Below are positions 13,401-28,400 of a stretch of DNA of 64,000 nt, in pieces (within the stretch, counting starts at the first letter, position 1; the number at the start of each line of letters is the position of its first letter). The DNA is taken from positions 1 to 64,000 of the forward strand of contig JAUCBJ010004539.1 of the NCBI GenBank assembly GCA_032718475.1. The letters run 5' to 3'. The stretch is from Nemertoderma westbladi (taxonomy: Eukaryota; Xenacoelomorpha; Nemertodermatida; Nemertodermatidae). The position numbers and the translations under genes were made by a program. Below the pieces are notes generated by a model. It made no database searches and was not told the DNA's origin. It saw only the letters and a list, made by a program, of their open reading frames with translations.

Positions 13401-16400
13401 TAATTTTTTTAAATACTAACAATTTTAAATTATAAATATAACTAGTTATATGTCCTAGAACATTATATTTTTTATTATATTTATGTTCTAGAATAGTGTA
13501 AAATATATATATTTTGTTCTAGAACTCTACAATGTTGCCATGGTAACAATGATTTCAGTTATACAACTGTAGTGCTATACGGAACTGTTACCAATAAGTT
13601 TCAAGATTTAAAATAAGCCAAAATTATCAAAGATTAATCATATTTGTTATTTTGATAGCTGCAATTGTTAGATATGGATGGAGAAGGGGATACCGTCGCC
13701 ATGAACTATCTTGAAAGTCCGTTAGTTGGTTTGCCCTGTCGAGACGCAAACATGAGCAAAAACATTTTTGAATTTGGCGTTGACAGGAATGAAAAACACA
13801 GGATCCTTTCTGGCGAAGACGTCAATATAATTAGGCATATGACAACGATGCTGGAAGAATTACAAACCCAAGTTCATGTTGCCAGGGAAAGCATGGAAAT
13901 AAACAAACCTATGGCTGATGTTAGTGATGTTGTTGAGAGTAATGTGGAGCAAATCAAAGCGACAAGCATGGATGGTTTGGTCCTGGATAAAGAGATTCAG
14001 ACGATTGAAAATCTTATGGAAGAAGAGCCGTCGAAAATAAGAATAAATGCCACGAACTGCCGCAATAAAGAGCCGTCTCGTCTTAAACTCCTGATGATAG
14101 CAATTGGATTCGGATTAGGTTTGGTGATTTCAATGATTTACATAGAATGTACCTTCGATGATATTATACTGTGGATGGACAATGTTTTAGACAATGTCAA
14201 TCAAGTTGTTGGGGAGTTTATGGAAGAACGCGGTGATGTACACAACGTCGCTTCAGAAATAATTGTTGAAGAATTACCTGAGGTGTCGGGTAATGATGAG
14301 AACAGATTAGACATATCTAGAATAGTTTGCGGTGCTCTCACTGGCTTCGCAATGGTTGCGGTAGAAACAATTTTCTTCTGAGTAAAAAGAAAGTCCTCAT
14401 TTTGAAATATGAGTTCTTCAAATCTTGTTGCTAACATTTTATTTGGCTATATTAGTGAAATTAATTAAGCAATATAAAAAATTTTAGTATTGATTGAATA
14501 ATTATTTAATTTACTGTCAATGATTGTTTAATTATTACTCGATAAAATAGCATTTTACCTTATTGTAAAATGAAATTGATTGTCAGCGAAGATGTATTAA
14601 TAACTATATGCGTGATGATCGTTCATTAAATAACATTTTTGCGTTACATTACGACCCGACGTTATTTTTCGAATAGCATCGATGTTGCTCTTCTACTCTT
14701 TCTAGTTTTGTATCATGCGAAATTGACTAGCCTCGTTGAGTATTTTTAACAGGGACTATTATAGTTCTACTGCGGTAGCAATTTCCTGAAATCTGAAACA
14801 TTGTTTCTGTAGGGTGAGACACGGTTATACTACAGGGCCATACAAATACTCATTGGTAATTCATCATCTATGGGTGAGTTGGTTATATCAACTAACATTG
14901 GCTCCATACACTATAATTAGACCGCCAAGCATTGCCCCTTTTCTACAATTCTTAGACAGTACTATTGGTCCAGGTCTGGCGGTATATCCAATCAGCTGTT
15001 ACTCACCTTAGAACACTGACACAACTCCCTTTGTAATCCCCACCGAATCCGCTGACACAGAGACTGTCCACCCCGCAATTTGGGTCACTGAGGGCCAGAG
15101 TACAACCTCTGTAGTCGGCATTGTCTTGGTCGTCGAATCTTATCTGTCCAATCTTAGAGTCGACTTTCTGTAGAATAACATATTAGATATTAATCACAAC
15201 ATAAATAATAAGGTGCATTCACCCCCCAAAAACATAATTTTGTGTAATAAATAAAGCGAAGGTTCTGCTAATAAGACGACAATAGTGCTGCTATATAGCC
15301 CATAGTGTGCAGTGAATAGGAATAATCATCCATTTGATACTTTATCGTAGAGCCGTTAGAGCTGAAATTCAAATCGATATAAACTTACTTTTATTAAGTT
15401 GGCCTATGAGTTAGAAAAATGAACGATATGGTTTTTTTCATAACTATTTGTTATATTTTACAAATCGACCCCCTAAAAATAACTATGGTATATATAGTAA
15501 GTAGTTAAAGTGACGGATCTTTGAATGCTTCACATCCAGGCGAAAGTCACTATATTGTTTTGAATATTTAACAATATTGCAAATTGATATTTTTTGCATA
15601 CATTTTGCATGTTATGCAAAATTGTAAATAACAACATTTATTTACAACAAATAAACAATAATCAACAATAACATTTATTTATATAACAACAAGCCGTTGT
15701 TTATTACTAACGGTGTTCAAGTAATGTTGACATTTTGGAATTAAATATAATAATAGAGCACATAGAATAAATGAAAAATTGAGTGAATAGTCTATATTAC
15801 TAACCGTATTTTCTGGCACTAGCAGCACATCAGCTGAGGGTTTAGTGGAGACCCCAGCTTCGTTGCTAAGCAATGAGAATGCTGGGGTGTGTTCATTTAT
15901 ATTGGCGATCTGAATATTTACTGGTACAGTCGTAGTCTTCAATCCATCAGAAACAAGCACCTAAAAAATGCGATGTAAATACAATCTATAAAAAACAATA
16001 GGCATAATGCTTATTCAAAACTACATCATCAACAACTACCTCATCTTGTAAAGAAGATGACAGAGTAATATAAGTATAAGCCTACTTACTGTAACGGTAT
16101 AACTATCAGCTACGTACAGTAACGGTGTAACTATCAAGCCTACTTACTGTAACGGTGTAACTATCAGCTACTTACAGTAACGGTGTAACTATCAAGCCTA
16201 CTTACTGTAACGGTGTAACTATCAGCTACTTACAGTAACGGTGTAACTATCAGCTACTTACAGTAACGGTGTAACTATCAGGCCTACTTACAGTAACGGT
16301 GTAACTATCAGGCCTACTTACAGTAACGGTGTAACTATCAGCTACTTACAGTAACGGTGTAACTATCAGGCCTACTTACAGTAACGGTGTAACTATCAGC

Positions 16401-19400
16401 TACTTACAGTAACGGTGTAACTATCAGACCTACTTACAGTAACGGTGTAACTATCGTTCTTACTTACAGTAACGGTGTAACTATCAGGCCTACTTACAGT
16501 AACGGTGTAACTATCAGGCCTACTTACAGTAACGGTGTAACTATCAGGCCTACTTACAGTAATGGTGAAACTATCAGGCCTACTTACAGTAACGGTGTAA
16601 CTATCAGGCCTACTTACAGTAACGGTGTAACTATCAGGCCTACTTACAGTAACGGTGTAACTATCAGGCCTACTTACAGTAACGGTGTAACTATCAGCTG
16701 TTTACTTACAGTAACGGTGTAACTATCAGCTGTTTACTTACAGTAACGGTGTAATTATCAGCTGTTTACTTACAGTAACGGTGTAACTATCAGCTGTTTT
16801 CTTACAGTAACGGTGTAACTATCAGCTGTTTACTTACAGTAACGGTGTAATTATCAGCTGTTTACTTAGAATAACGGTGTAACTATCAGCTGTTTACTTA
16901 CAGTAACGGTGTAACTATCAGGCCTACTTACAGTAACGGTGTAACTATCAGGCCTACTTACAGTAACGGTGTAATTATCAGCTGTTTACTTACAGTAACG
17001 GTGTAACTATCAGCTGTTTACTTACAGTAACGGTGTAACTATCAGCTGTTTACTTACAGTAACGGTGTAACTATCAGCTGTTTACTTACAGTAACAGTGT
17101 AATTATTAGCTGTTTACTTACAGTAACGGTGTAACTATCAGCTGTTTACTTACAGTAACGGTGTAACTATCAGCTGTTTACTTACAGTAACGGTGTAACT
17201 ATCAGGCCTACTTACAGTAACGGTGTAATTATCAGCTGTTTACTTACAGTAACGGTGTAATTATCAGCTGTTTACTTAGAATAACGGTGTAACTATCAGC
17301 TGTTTACTTACAGTAACGGTGTAACTATCAAGCCTACTTACAGTAACGGTGTAATTATCAGCTGTTTACTTACAGTAACGGTGTAACTATCAGCTGTTTA
17401 CTTACAGTAACGGTGTAACTATCAGCTGTTTACTTACAGTAACGGTGTAACTATCAGCTGTTTACTTACAGTAACGGTGTAACTATCAGCTGTTTACTTA
17501 CAGTAACGGTGTAGCTATCAGCTGTTTACTTACAGTAACGGTGTAACTATCAGGCCTACTTACAGTAACGGTGTAACTATCAGGCCTACTTACAGTAACG
17601 GTGTAACTATCAGCTGTTTACTTACAGTAACGGTGTAGCTATCAGCTGTTTACTTACAGTAACGGTGTAATATCAGCTGTTTACTTACAGTAACGGTGTA
17701 ACTATCAGCTGTTTACTTACAGTAACGGTGTAACTATCAGCTGTTTACTTACAGTAACGGTGTAACTATCAGCTGTTTACTTACAGTGACGGTGTAACTA
17801 TCAGGCCTACTTATAGTAACGGTGTAACTATCAGCTGTTTACTTACAGTAACGGTGTAACTATCAGCTGTTTTCTTACAGTAACGGTGTAACTATCAGCT
17901 GTTTACTTACAGTAACGGTGTAACTATCAGCTGTTTACTTACAGTAACGGTGTAACTATCAGCTGTTTACTTACAGTAACGGTGTAACTATCAGCTGTTT
18001 ACTTACAGTAACGGTGTAACTATCAGCTGTTTACTTACAGTAACGGTGTAACTATCAGCTGTTTACTTACAGTAACGGTGTAGCTATCAGCTGTTTCGAA
18101 ATCCAGGGTTTTAGCGAATATATCTCCCTGGGTGGGGTCGGTAATCTCGAAATCGTTCTTCCCGGCGGTCGGCGAGGAAACAATCGACTGGACGGTGTAT
18201 GCTAGCGGTTCGGCTGGGATATCGGCGTCCTTGCACACCAATGTTTCCACCTTGGAACCACCGGCATTCTCAGCGACCCGTTTGCTGCAACAACGGTTTT
18301 CAGTATATAGAAATTAATTTGTAATGATTACTCTTTACAAATATTGAGCTAATCTATGTCGATTTTATTTAACGTCAATGACTAATTCCATATCGTAATA
18401 ATTAAATAATTACTCCTACCTACTGTATAATACTACCAGATAGGGGGGAAACTGGACGCAATATAAATTCATATTAATGATTTATATATTACATTTATAG
18501 ATTACATATTGAGGCGGGATATTAATTCGCCAAGAAGAGATTTGCGTACAGTTTCCCCCCTTGTCTCAATACTACAGTCACTATGTACAATACCAACAAA
18601 GAACAAAATATACGACACAGATTTAATGCAACATGAGGACTCGTTTACACTTACATTTCGTAGCGTTCCGGATTGCATATCGGTGCGAATTCATTGACGG
18701 GGTCTATTGAAATGACCACGTTGTTGGTAGCTGACTTCCTACTACCGACCCCGGCGCCTTTAGGAGCCAGATCGTAGACCATTATCTCAAAAGTGTGCGA
18801 CTGCGGAACGCCGCGTTCCAAATCCAACTCTACGGCGGTACGAATAGTTCCGTCCATCTCATCTATCGAGAAATAGTTTTGTGCCGTCGCCATGACAAAT
18901 CGGATCTGTTCAGAGAAACGTAATTATTACAATTTAATCATAAGCTTAGAAACTAAATAACTAGTTATTTATTACGTCATGTAGAAAAAGTTGCGCGTCG
19001 TCCTGACATTAACTCACCTCCCCATCTCTGCCGAGATCCGCGTCTGTAGCAATCACTTTCCCCACCGACGTCCCAACCCCCACTGTTTCTAGAACATTGG
19101 ATAAAGCGAGAGACGCCGCGTTAATCATAGGTGCGTCTTCATTTACGCCGGTTACAAAAACTGTCACCTAAAAAATAATGTTGCAATCATAATTACTAAT
19201 TACTTTAAACCATACAATTTACGTACAATACGCATAGTATCAAAACCTGGTTGTCTGGGGCGAGTTGACCCAATGAATTTTCTAAGTTCTTATAATTGTG
19301 ACCCTAACAAAATAAAGCATGGTTTCTCTAGCCTTGAGTTAACGACAACTTACTCTACTGTGTCCATACATACACTACAACGACAAGATAAACTTACCGT

Positions 19401-22400
19401 AGCTTGTCCTGTGTTATGGGTAGATTTACCCGGATTATCTATAGCTTCAATAACCATCTCGTAGTAGGCGGTGTAATCAGTACCGGTTACCGGTGTGTCC
19501 AGTAAAGCTATATTAGTCAGTTTACAGGTGGGAGGGATCGTGGTCAACTGAATATATGAAAGTAAATTACGTCATGAAATATGTAAAAATGAAGTTTAAA
19601 AGTTAAGTTAAAAGTTTTAAATGAGCATGAATCACACAGTATTTGAAGCAACCGGAAAACTATTGTACCAATGGTGCAAAAGCGTAACTTGTAGATGTCT
19701 AAGACTCAAAAGTCACATCTTAACTAAAGTGTCTTGCTTAGGGAGTCATCTTAGCAAAATATCTACAGGTTTTACCTGCGATTTACCTGGATTTGAACCT
19801 GCGCCGTCGAACGCTCCAGTAGTGTCGGAGAAGAAACAGCACCTATATGAGTGCAAGTCAAACACAATTATCTGATTATAAATCGCAAAACACCAAACTT
19901 ACATCTGTTGCTACGGAAAATCTCCCGGAATCTCCCGACTTTATAGAGCAATCGAATTTCCCAAAAGTTGGGTTTGTTCCGTCGGTGCGATCTCCATCCA
20001 TAACGTACATAGTGGCAATCAGTGAGTTCTGTAACGGACAAGGTAACGTTGTAATGTTATATTTACATTTCGAGGTAACGGATGAAATAAATTGTATGGC
20101 TGATTAGAGCAATCACCTTCACTCACCATGTTACAGGTGTTTGTATACGAAAATTGAAACAAAGATAATTTCATTTCACCCAGTTAACTATAAACTGACA
20201 TTGAAGGAAGACGACGAAGTAATAGTTGGACTGATGGAGCTTTATCCGGATCCCAAGGAAGATGTCACCCCATCCCCGCGACTCTCAACCTCCAAGGACG
20301 GCTTGAATTACCAATCACATCAGCTTTCAGACAATCACATGAACTGTCAAACAATCACATGACCTTTCGAACAATCACATCAGCTTTCAGACAATCACAT
20401 GAGCTTTCGAACAATCAGGTGAGCTTTCGAACAATCACGTGAGCTTTCGAACAATCACGTGAGCTATCGAACAATTACATGCGCTTTCGAACAATCACAT
20501 GCGCTTTCGAACCATCACATGCGCTTTCGAATAATCACTTACGCCTTCGAACAATCACTGAGCTATCGAACAATCACATGCGCTTTCGAACAATCACATG
20601 CGCTTTCGAACCATCACATGCGATTTCGAATAATCACTTGCGCCTTCGAACAATCACATGCGATTTCGAATAATCACTTGCGCCTTCGAACAATCACGTT
20701 CCGAGTGTTTTTACGATACATAACGGATCTATTATGGTAGCCTCGCATTACAGTACAATGGTGATCTAGACGAATAAACCTTTCAACTAATATTGTTGAT
20801 TATCACATAAATTTATAACATTCACTCACTAGAGGTATCTTTTCAGTAACTGTCTTTGTGTAAAGGTTTGGAGCGAACTTTGGAGTGTGGTTATTTTCAT
20901 CGGCAATATTAAACACTAATTCCTTCTGATCTGCGGTTTTGGCTGTGCCCGTTGACGGATGCTCGTGGGCGTACGCGTAGTACCGGTATTGGTTTACCTG
21001 TTTCGCATTAAGGTCCTTGGTAAGGTAAATCTTACCTGGAATGAAAATTCATATTCGATTTTAAATCTCTAACATAATAAATAGGCAAGATAAAATAGAA
21101 ACGCGCACTAATTATAAACAGAATGGAATCAGAACAGAATCAGACAGAATTGGGTTTCAATTCAATTCAATTCAACATCCGGTTTAGGCCCCGGCGGCTT
21201 TATTGATAAATTAATAGAATTTATATGTGGCAAACGATAGTACAAACTGCCAATAAGCATAACACTAACCAAGATACATAATACCATTATGTTTACATAA
21301 AATGGTCGGGCATATAAAATGGTCGGGCATATAAAATGGTCGGGCATATAAAATGGTCGGGCATATAAAATGGTCGGACAAAGGATGGTCAGATTTGATA
21401 GTACATAATACACCGAGATACATATCAATAACCGAGATACATAATATAAGCGCCTTGTATAAGATGATAAAGCAGCGTTAACAAGTATAGGGTTAACAAG
21501 TATCGTTAACAAGTTAACGAGTATACTGTTATGTCGGCATGTATGTTTCTTTGTATAATATGTCATGTATGTCTTATACTACAGTATATTTGGATCCATT
21601 TATTACAAGGTTACTAAATATTATTAGACTGTCCGCCCCCAAATCTATACCGAACAGAATCCAACCTGAAGTGGAGTCCACAGCGAATGTCGTGTCGCCG
21701 GCGGGGGAAATAGCCGTTATAGAATACGTTACTCTATCGTTGTCCTGGTCAGCCGCTGTTAATGCGTAGGCCGTTAATGCCGAATTAACAGCAGTGCTCT
21801 CAGCCACCTGAAAGTAAAAACTTGTTAGCTAAACAGATGGTGCATACATCAGCCACCCAGAAGTACAAACCAAAACGATTGTTTATAAACAGATGGCGTA
21901 ACATCGTAACAGAAAATCCATAACAACTCAACAACTCACAGTTATCTCTCTCGCTCTCTATATTGTTATGTATATAATTTCTAATTTCTCGTTACTAACG
22001 GAGCTGGCGAATGGGTTCCCCGCTGGTGCAGAGAACACTGCACCAAACTCGTTCACGTTGACAACCTGCACCGGCACAATAACGGTGGTGGTATGCTGTG
22101 GTGTACCGTTGTCCTTAACAAGAACCTCCATGGTGTAGAAACCACCACTGGTCTCGTAGTCTGTTGTCGTGGTGCTGGTTATCTTACCGGTTGTAGAATC
22201 TATGGAAAATGCTGCTCCACCAGAACCTATAAAGATAAGTTATGTAAGTTGGCTGTAAAAGTCTATGGTCATTAACCATCATCAGTTGCTACATTAATCA
22301 CAGTTAGAACATCGAACGGAAGAACGGAAGGTTTCTACTACTACTAGGTCGAGCGAACTCGGGCAGTGGAAATGAGATCCTTCCAGGCTTCTCGATTCTC

Positions 22401-25400
22401 CATAGTTGTCGCTCAAGTTCTCTCAAGTTCAGTAATCCCTTTCAAGTTGGCCTATATGTCATGGCCGGTCGCCCACGGCTATGCCTTCCTCGTGATGGTT
22501 GCCAGAAAAGTGGATTTGTTATGATGACCTCATGTTTACTTCCCCAGCAGTTCCCACTGAATCTTAATCTGCGTTCATATACGGGTGGTATAGTACCATA
22601 AAGCTCGGCGTTTGTCATGTGTTGTCTCCAGCTGATGTTTAGGGCTGCCCTTAGTAGTCTTGTGTAGCAACCATCAATTCGTGATTCACGTGATTTCGTC
22701 AGTGTCCAGGTCTCATCCCCGTATAAAAGTACACTTTCCACTTTAAATAACTTAGTCTTCAGAGATCTGATTTCCAGATGGTAACCATTTTTGATAGAGC
22801 TACCCAAGCCTTTGCTTGCCTAACTTCTATGTCCTTTTTGCTACTCTCTATCCATGATCCAAGGTACTGGAAGTCGTCAACCTTCCTTAGTTGATCATTA
22901 TCAATGGTTGTCGAGTTTCCATCAACATTAAAGGTAATGAATTCGGTATTGGTAGCATTTATATGTAATCCAACCTCCTTAGCGGCCCTCTCCACTTTAT
23001 TCAGTAGAAGCTGTGCATCTGTTAGGGTATTAGAGAACAGGGCGATATCATCCGCAAAGTCGGTGTCTGTGACTGTGCTACTTCTGCGTTCTTGTAGTGT
23101 GTATCGCAGAGTCCACCCTTTATGGCCGGCCTCATTGCGTAATCCAATACAATTACGAATAGTAATGGCGCCAATGTGTCACTTTGCAGTATGCCAGCCA
23201 TGATAGAGAAGTCGAAAACATTCAGTCCGCGGCAGGCCGTTTTTAGGGCATTCATCGAAAATAGGAAAACTGACCTGACGATGGCCCTAGTGGCAGAAAT
23301 TAATTGATAATAAAGAACTTGTTGTTTTCTCATTTAATCACCAGGGCAGAAATAACTCCAAAAAGATAGTCTATATTTTCCTATTTATGATAGAGAAGGA
23401 CTGGCAAGAGTCTGCTAAGAGTACGTGAGCTTCTGTGTCACAATATAGAAATCCAACGCCAGCGACAATTAATTCTGGTATTCCATAAACTCTTAGGATT
23501 CCCAGCATTTTACCTCTATGCATGGAGACTAATGCTTTCTTGTCCACAAATGTCAGGTTGACCTAAACCACTGTTAGAAGGTTAACCACACTGATAGAAC
23601 ATTTAACCAAAAGCGAAATTAACTTCTGAACATTCGGAACACAGTTAAAACATGCCAACAGTTAGAACATTAATCGTAGATTGTTGCGACAAAAAATATT
23701 TGAGATATTAACCACTGACAGGTATTGAATTATTCGCTATTGCATTATAAATCAATCGTTGAATGTGTCTCAGTACAATTTGAGTCTGTATAAAACAGAT
23801 AATTTATCATATATTTTCCATATATTGGAATTATATATTGGAAAATGGAATTCATAATATATAATTGTAGTACTTTGCAATGGAAAAATAATTTAAATTA
23901 TGGATAAGTGACCATCCGCAGACTGACCAAAAGTGTAAGTGAGTTTCCCGGAGGTAGTCGCCCCCACATCCCGGTCGCTGCAAACGTCACTTAGAGTTGC
24001 TATGACAACGTTGGCTGCTTTCTCGTCGACAATGGGTAAACCGTCCTTGGATGAGTAATCGAGAGGACTGCATTCCGGGTAATTGTCATTGACATCCGTT
24101 ACAGTTATATCAACGGTGGTGGTTGCTTTCTAGATAAATTAATAACGATGGTTCTTAACGTAACAATTAATTTATAGTTATGAACACCTTTGATGGATCC
24201 GCTATTTCGGGGGTTTAACATTGATGGACCCGTTCATTATATGGGTCATCTTTGGCGGATTAAAATTTAAATGGCTTACCTTTGATGGATCCGTTATTTC
24301 CGTAGCTTACCTTTGATGGATCCGTTAATTATGTGTCTTGCCTTTGATGGATCCGTTATTTCCGTGCTTTACCTTTGATGGATCCGTTATTTATGTGTCT
24401 TACCTTTGATGGATCCGTTATTTATGTGTCTTACCTTTGATGGATCCGTTATTTATGTGTCTTACCTTTGATGGATCCGTTATTTCCGTTTCTTACCTTT
24501 GATGGATCCGTTATTTCCGTAGCTTACCTTTGATGGATCCGTTATTTATGTGTCTTAACTTTGATGGATCCGTTATTTCCGTTTCTACCTTTGATGAATC
24601 CGTTAATTATGTGTCTTACCTTTGATGGATCCGTTATTTATGTGTCTTACCTTTGATGGATCCGTTATTTATGTGTCTTACCTTTGATGGATCCTTTATT
24701 TATGTGTCTTATCTTTGAAGGATCCGTTATTTCCGTTTCTTACTTTTGATGGATCCGTTATTTCCGTTTCTTACATTTGATGGATCCGTTATTTCCGTAG
24801 CTTACCTTTGATGGATCCGTTATTTATGTGTCTTACCTTTGATGGATCCGTTATTTCCGTTTCTACCTTTGATGAATCCGTTAAGTATGTGTCTTACCTT
24901 TGATGGATTCGTTACTTCCGTTTCTTACCTTTGATGGATCCGTTAATTATGTGTCTTGCCTTTGATGAATCCGTTAATTATGTGTCTTACCTTTGATGGA
25001 TCCGTTATTTATGTGTCTTACCTTTGATGGATCCGTTATTTATGTGTCTTACTTTTTATGGATCCTTTATTTATGTGTCTTACCTTTGATGGATCCTTTA
25101 TTTATGTGTCTTACCTTTGAAGGATCCGTTATTTCCGTTTCTTACTTTTGATGGATCCGTTATTTCCGTTTCTTACAATTGATGGATCCGTTATTTCCGT
25201 TTCTTTCTTTTGATGGATCCGTTATTTCCGTAGCTTACCTTTGATTGATCCGTTATTTATGTGTCTTACCTTTGATGGATCCGTTATTTCCGTTTCTACC
25301 TATGATGGATCCGTTAATTATCTGTCTTGCCTTTGATGGATCCGTTATTTATGTGTCTTACCTTTGATGGATCCGTTATTTATGTGTCTTACCTTTGATG

Positions 25401-28400
25401 GATCCTTTATTTATGTGTCTTACCTTTGATGGTTCCGTTATTTCTGTGTCTTACCTTTGATGGATCCGTTATTTCCGTTTCTTACCTTTGATGGATCCGT
25501 TATTTCCGTATCTTACCTTTGATGGATCCGTTAATTATGTGTCTTGCCTTTGATGGATCCGTTATTTATGTGTCTTACCTTTGATGGATCCGTTATTTGT
25601 GTCTTACCTTTGATGGATCCGTTATTTATGTGTCTTACCTTTGATGGATCCTTTATTTATGTGCCTTACCTTTGATGGTTCCGTTATTTATGTGTCTTAC
25701 CTTTGATGGATCCGTTATTTCCGTAGCTATGAATGTGACTGTTTCCTTGACTGTCCCCGAGTCAGCATCCAATGTTTCAGCTACCGTAACAATCCCGCTG
25801 AAGTATCCTATACTGTAACGTGTGGTGCCCGTTAAACTCCACCAAACAGCGTTATCTGGGTCTCTTTCGTTCGCACTGTTTGTTTTAATGCTTAACTGTT
25901 GGGTGGAATAGATATGTAAATATAATATGGAATACATACTACTACTACTAGGATCGGCATGCTGCATTGCAGCTGCATTTTTAAGAATGCTGTGCCGGCT
26001 TGTCAACAAAATTGCACCGCCACAACTCCCTATCACCCATGACATTTGCTAGATCATCCGCATCTTTAAGGTCAGTGTCCTTTAAGATGCGTCTCAAGAA
26101 AGTCATGGGCTGTCCACCATGCTTATTCACTCCATGAGGCTGCCAAAGTACAAGATTATGCACTGGCTGGTCCTCACGGCGAAAGCAATGTCCTGCAAAG
26201 CGGAGGCGATTTTGTTCTAGCGTCAAGCTTGGGGGAACCAATGAGACACCTCCAGTGTTATATAGTGTCTGGTTGGAGATGTGTGCATTGTACTTGACAC
26301 AATGAACCCGGCGTAGCATTCTTGTGAATGTGCCATCCAGAGATTTGGTGTCCTCAGCAGTTAGAGCCCAGCATGGACTCCGGTAGAGGAGTACTGGAAC
26401 TACTGCTGCTCTAAATAATCGGACCTTAAGTTTCCGATTAATTCTCGGTGACTTCCAAATCCTGGAAAGCCTATTCAAGGCTGCCCATGCCTTTCCCTTA
26501 CGTATTCGAAGGTCCTCACCTGACTTCCGGATCCATGATCCCAGGTGACAGAAGTCGTCCACATGCTCAAGCATACCATCTTTTGAGCTTATGCTCATCC
26601 GATCAGAGACTTGCTGAGGACTTTCAAAGTTAACTGTCAGAATTTTGGTCTTTCTGGAGTTAATAAAAAGACCAACACTAGAAGCAGCATGTTCTAATGA
26701 GCTGAGGAGCCGTTGGGCTCCCTCTAATGATTCTGAGAGTACTCCTAAGTCATCAGCAAAGTCTAGATCAGTTAGGTACTTGGCAGGATTTCCTCGACTT
26801 CTGGAGCCAGTAGGTGGAGTTATCATCACCCCATCATCATTATAATGATCTAAGGACATGCGTAGAACATAGTCAACCACAATAATGAACAAGAATGGTG
26901 CAAGTGTGTCTCCTTGGAGGACGCCCCATAACACTTCAAATGGTTCTGTGTCACCGTCAACAGTAGACACAAATGTTGTCGAACCATCGTATACTGATCT
27001 GATTGCTGCAATAATTTCATCAGGAATCCCATATAATGAAAGTATGCTGAACATACGTGAGCGAGAGACTGAATCAAAGGCCTTGAAGAAGTCAACAAAG
27101 ATAACAGCCAGATGCCTGTCTTTCTTTTTTGATAATTCTTCAATTATCCTTCTAAGTGCCAAAATGGGCTCCATGGTCCCACGACCTTTACGGAACCCAT
27201 TTTGATTTCCACGGAGCAGTCTCTCAATGGGATCCCTGATGCGATTTAATAGAATCCTATTGTATAGCTTTGCAGCAATCGAGATCAATGAGATTATCCG
27301 AAAAGAACCATAGAGTGTTAGGTTGCCCTTCTTGGGAACTGGCACCAACTTATTTGTTTTCATTTCTTGTGGGACTCTTGTTGTTCGGTACATGTCTACT
27401 ATGATGGGATAGATGAGCTTTAAACACTCAGGTATTTTAAAGACCTCAGGGGGAACACCATCTACACCACTGGCACGATTGGTCTTAATGCTCTTTGCAG
27501 CAGCCTTCACTTCTGCAAAGGAGATATCGCCAATGGGAATGTCTGGGAGTACAGACTCAGACACTTTTACTTCTATAAAGTTATCAGGCAATACCCTGTC
27601 ATTATTGAGGAGCTTTTCAAAGTGGGCTTTCCAACCATTGAGGCGATCGGCTGGTGAATCAGCCTTAACCTTGGTGGTTGGTTGGATTTTCCGCCCAGTA
27701 AACAGATTGATCGATTTCCATGCCTGGGATGATTGCCTGCTGTCGTCAGCATCATTGATGGCATCAACCTGTTGGTTTATTAGCTCCTGTAGATTAGCAG
27801 AGTACTGCCTGTTCAGGGACCTAGATGCAGCCTTAACTGCATTCTTGGCCGCTGTAGTCTGTTTGAGTCGGGACTCTTTCTGCGCCTTATGGAGGTCATT
27901 TCGGCACTTCTGAATTTTGTTGTCAGTCCAGGGGGCCCTTTTCCTGTTTCGAGGGTATACAGGAACTGTTTCCACAGCTGCTAACTTAACTGCTTCTGTA
28001 AAGGCAGTATAGCCCTCACAGTGATCTGCCGCCTCAGAGGCAAGAGCCTCATACCTGTTGCTCAGCTGTAGTGTGAAGCTGGATCTCACACTTGGCTGTT
28101 GCAACAGAGAGGACCAGTCATGCCGCGGCAAGGCAGATTTCGTTGTTCTGCTAGCACGCAGACTAAGTCTTACCTTGGCCACAATAAGGCGGTGATCACT
28201 GGAGAAGGGTCGAAGTGTAAATGCATTACAGTCTTGAATGGAGCTCCTGTATTTCCTACGAAACAGAATATGGTCTATCTGGGACTTGTGACCACTGGGT
28301 CCACTATGAGTCCATAGCTTTCCAGTTCGCTTCTTGAACTGGGTTCCAGCCGAAAACAATCCATTTCCAGAGATAAAATCCTGAAGATGGACAGAATTTC

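Noticed and set aside
13665-13673. Start of the 13674 ORF at an upstream TTG
   Set aside because: TTG is an unlikely start in animals. ATG at 13674 is the first in frame.
16083-18097. CRISPR-like regularly repeated array
   Set aside because: Head-to-tail repeats without unique spacers, in a eukaryotic intron. Same for the other arrays.
20141-20362. Plus-strand 73-codon ORF (MYTKIETKIISFHPVNYKLT start)
   Set aside because: Overlaps the 20-bp minisatellite at its end, no start context, splice partners or recognised domain. Exons 33 and 34 join correctly without it.
21574-21665. Extension of exon 32 to the next stop (WILFGIDLGADSLIIF)
   Set aside because: Does not fit the cadherin pattern. 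Splicing at TCAG|GTTGGA joins exactly to KIYLTKDL in exon 33.
27413-27913. 166-codon ORF antisense to the LINE
   Set aside because: Shadow of the LINE ORF on the other strand.
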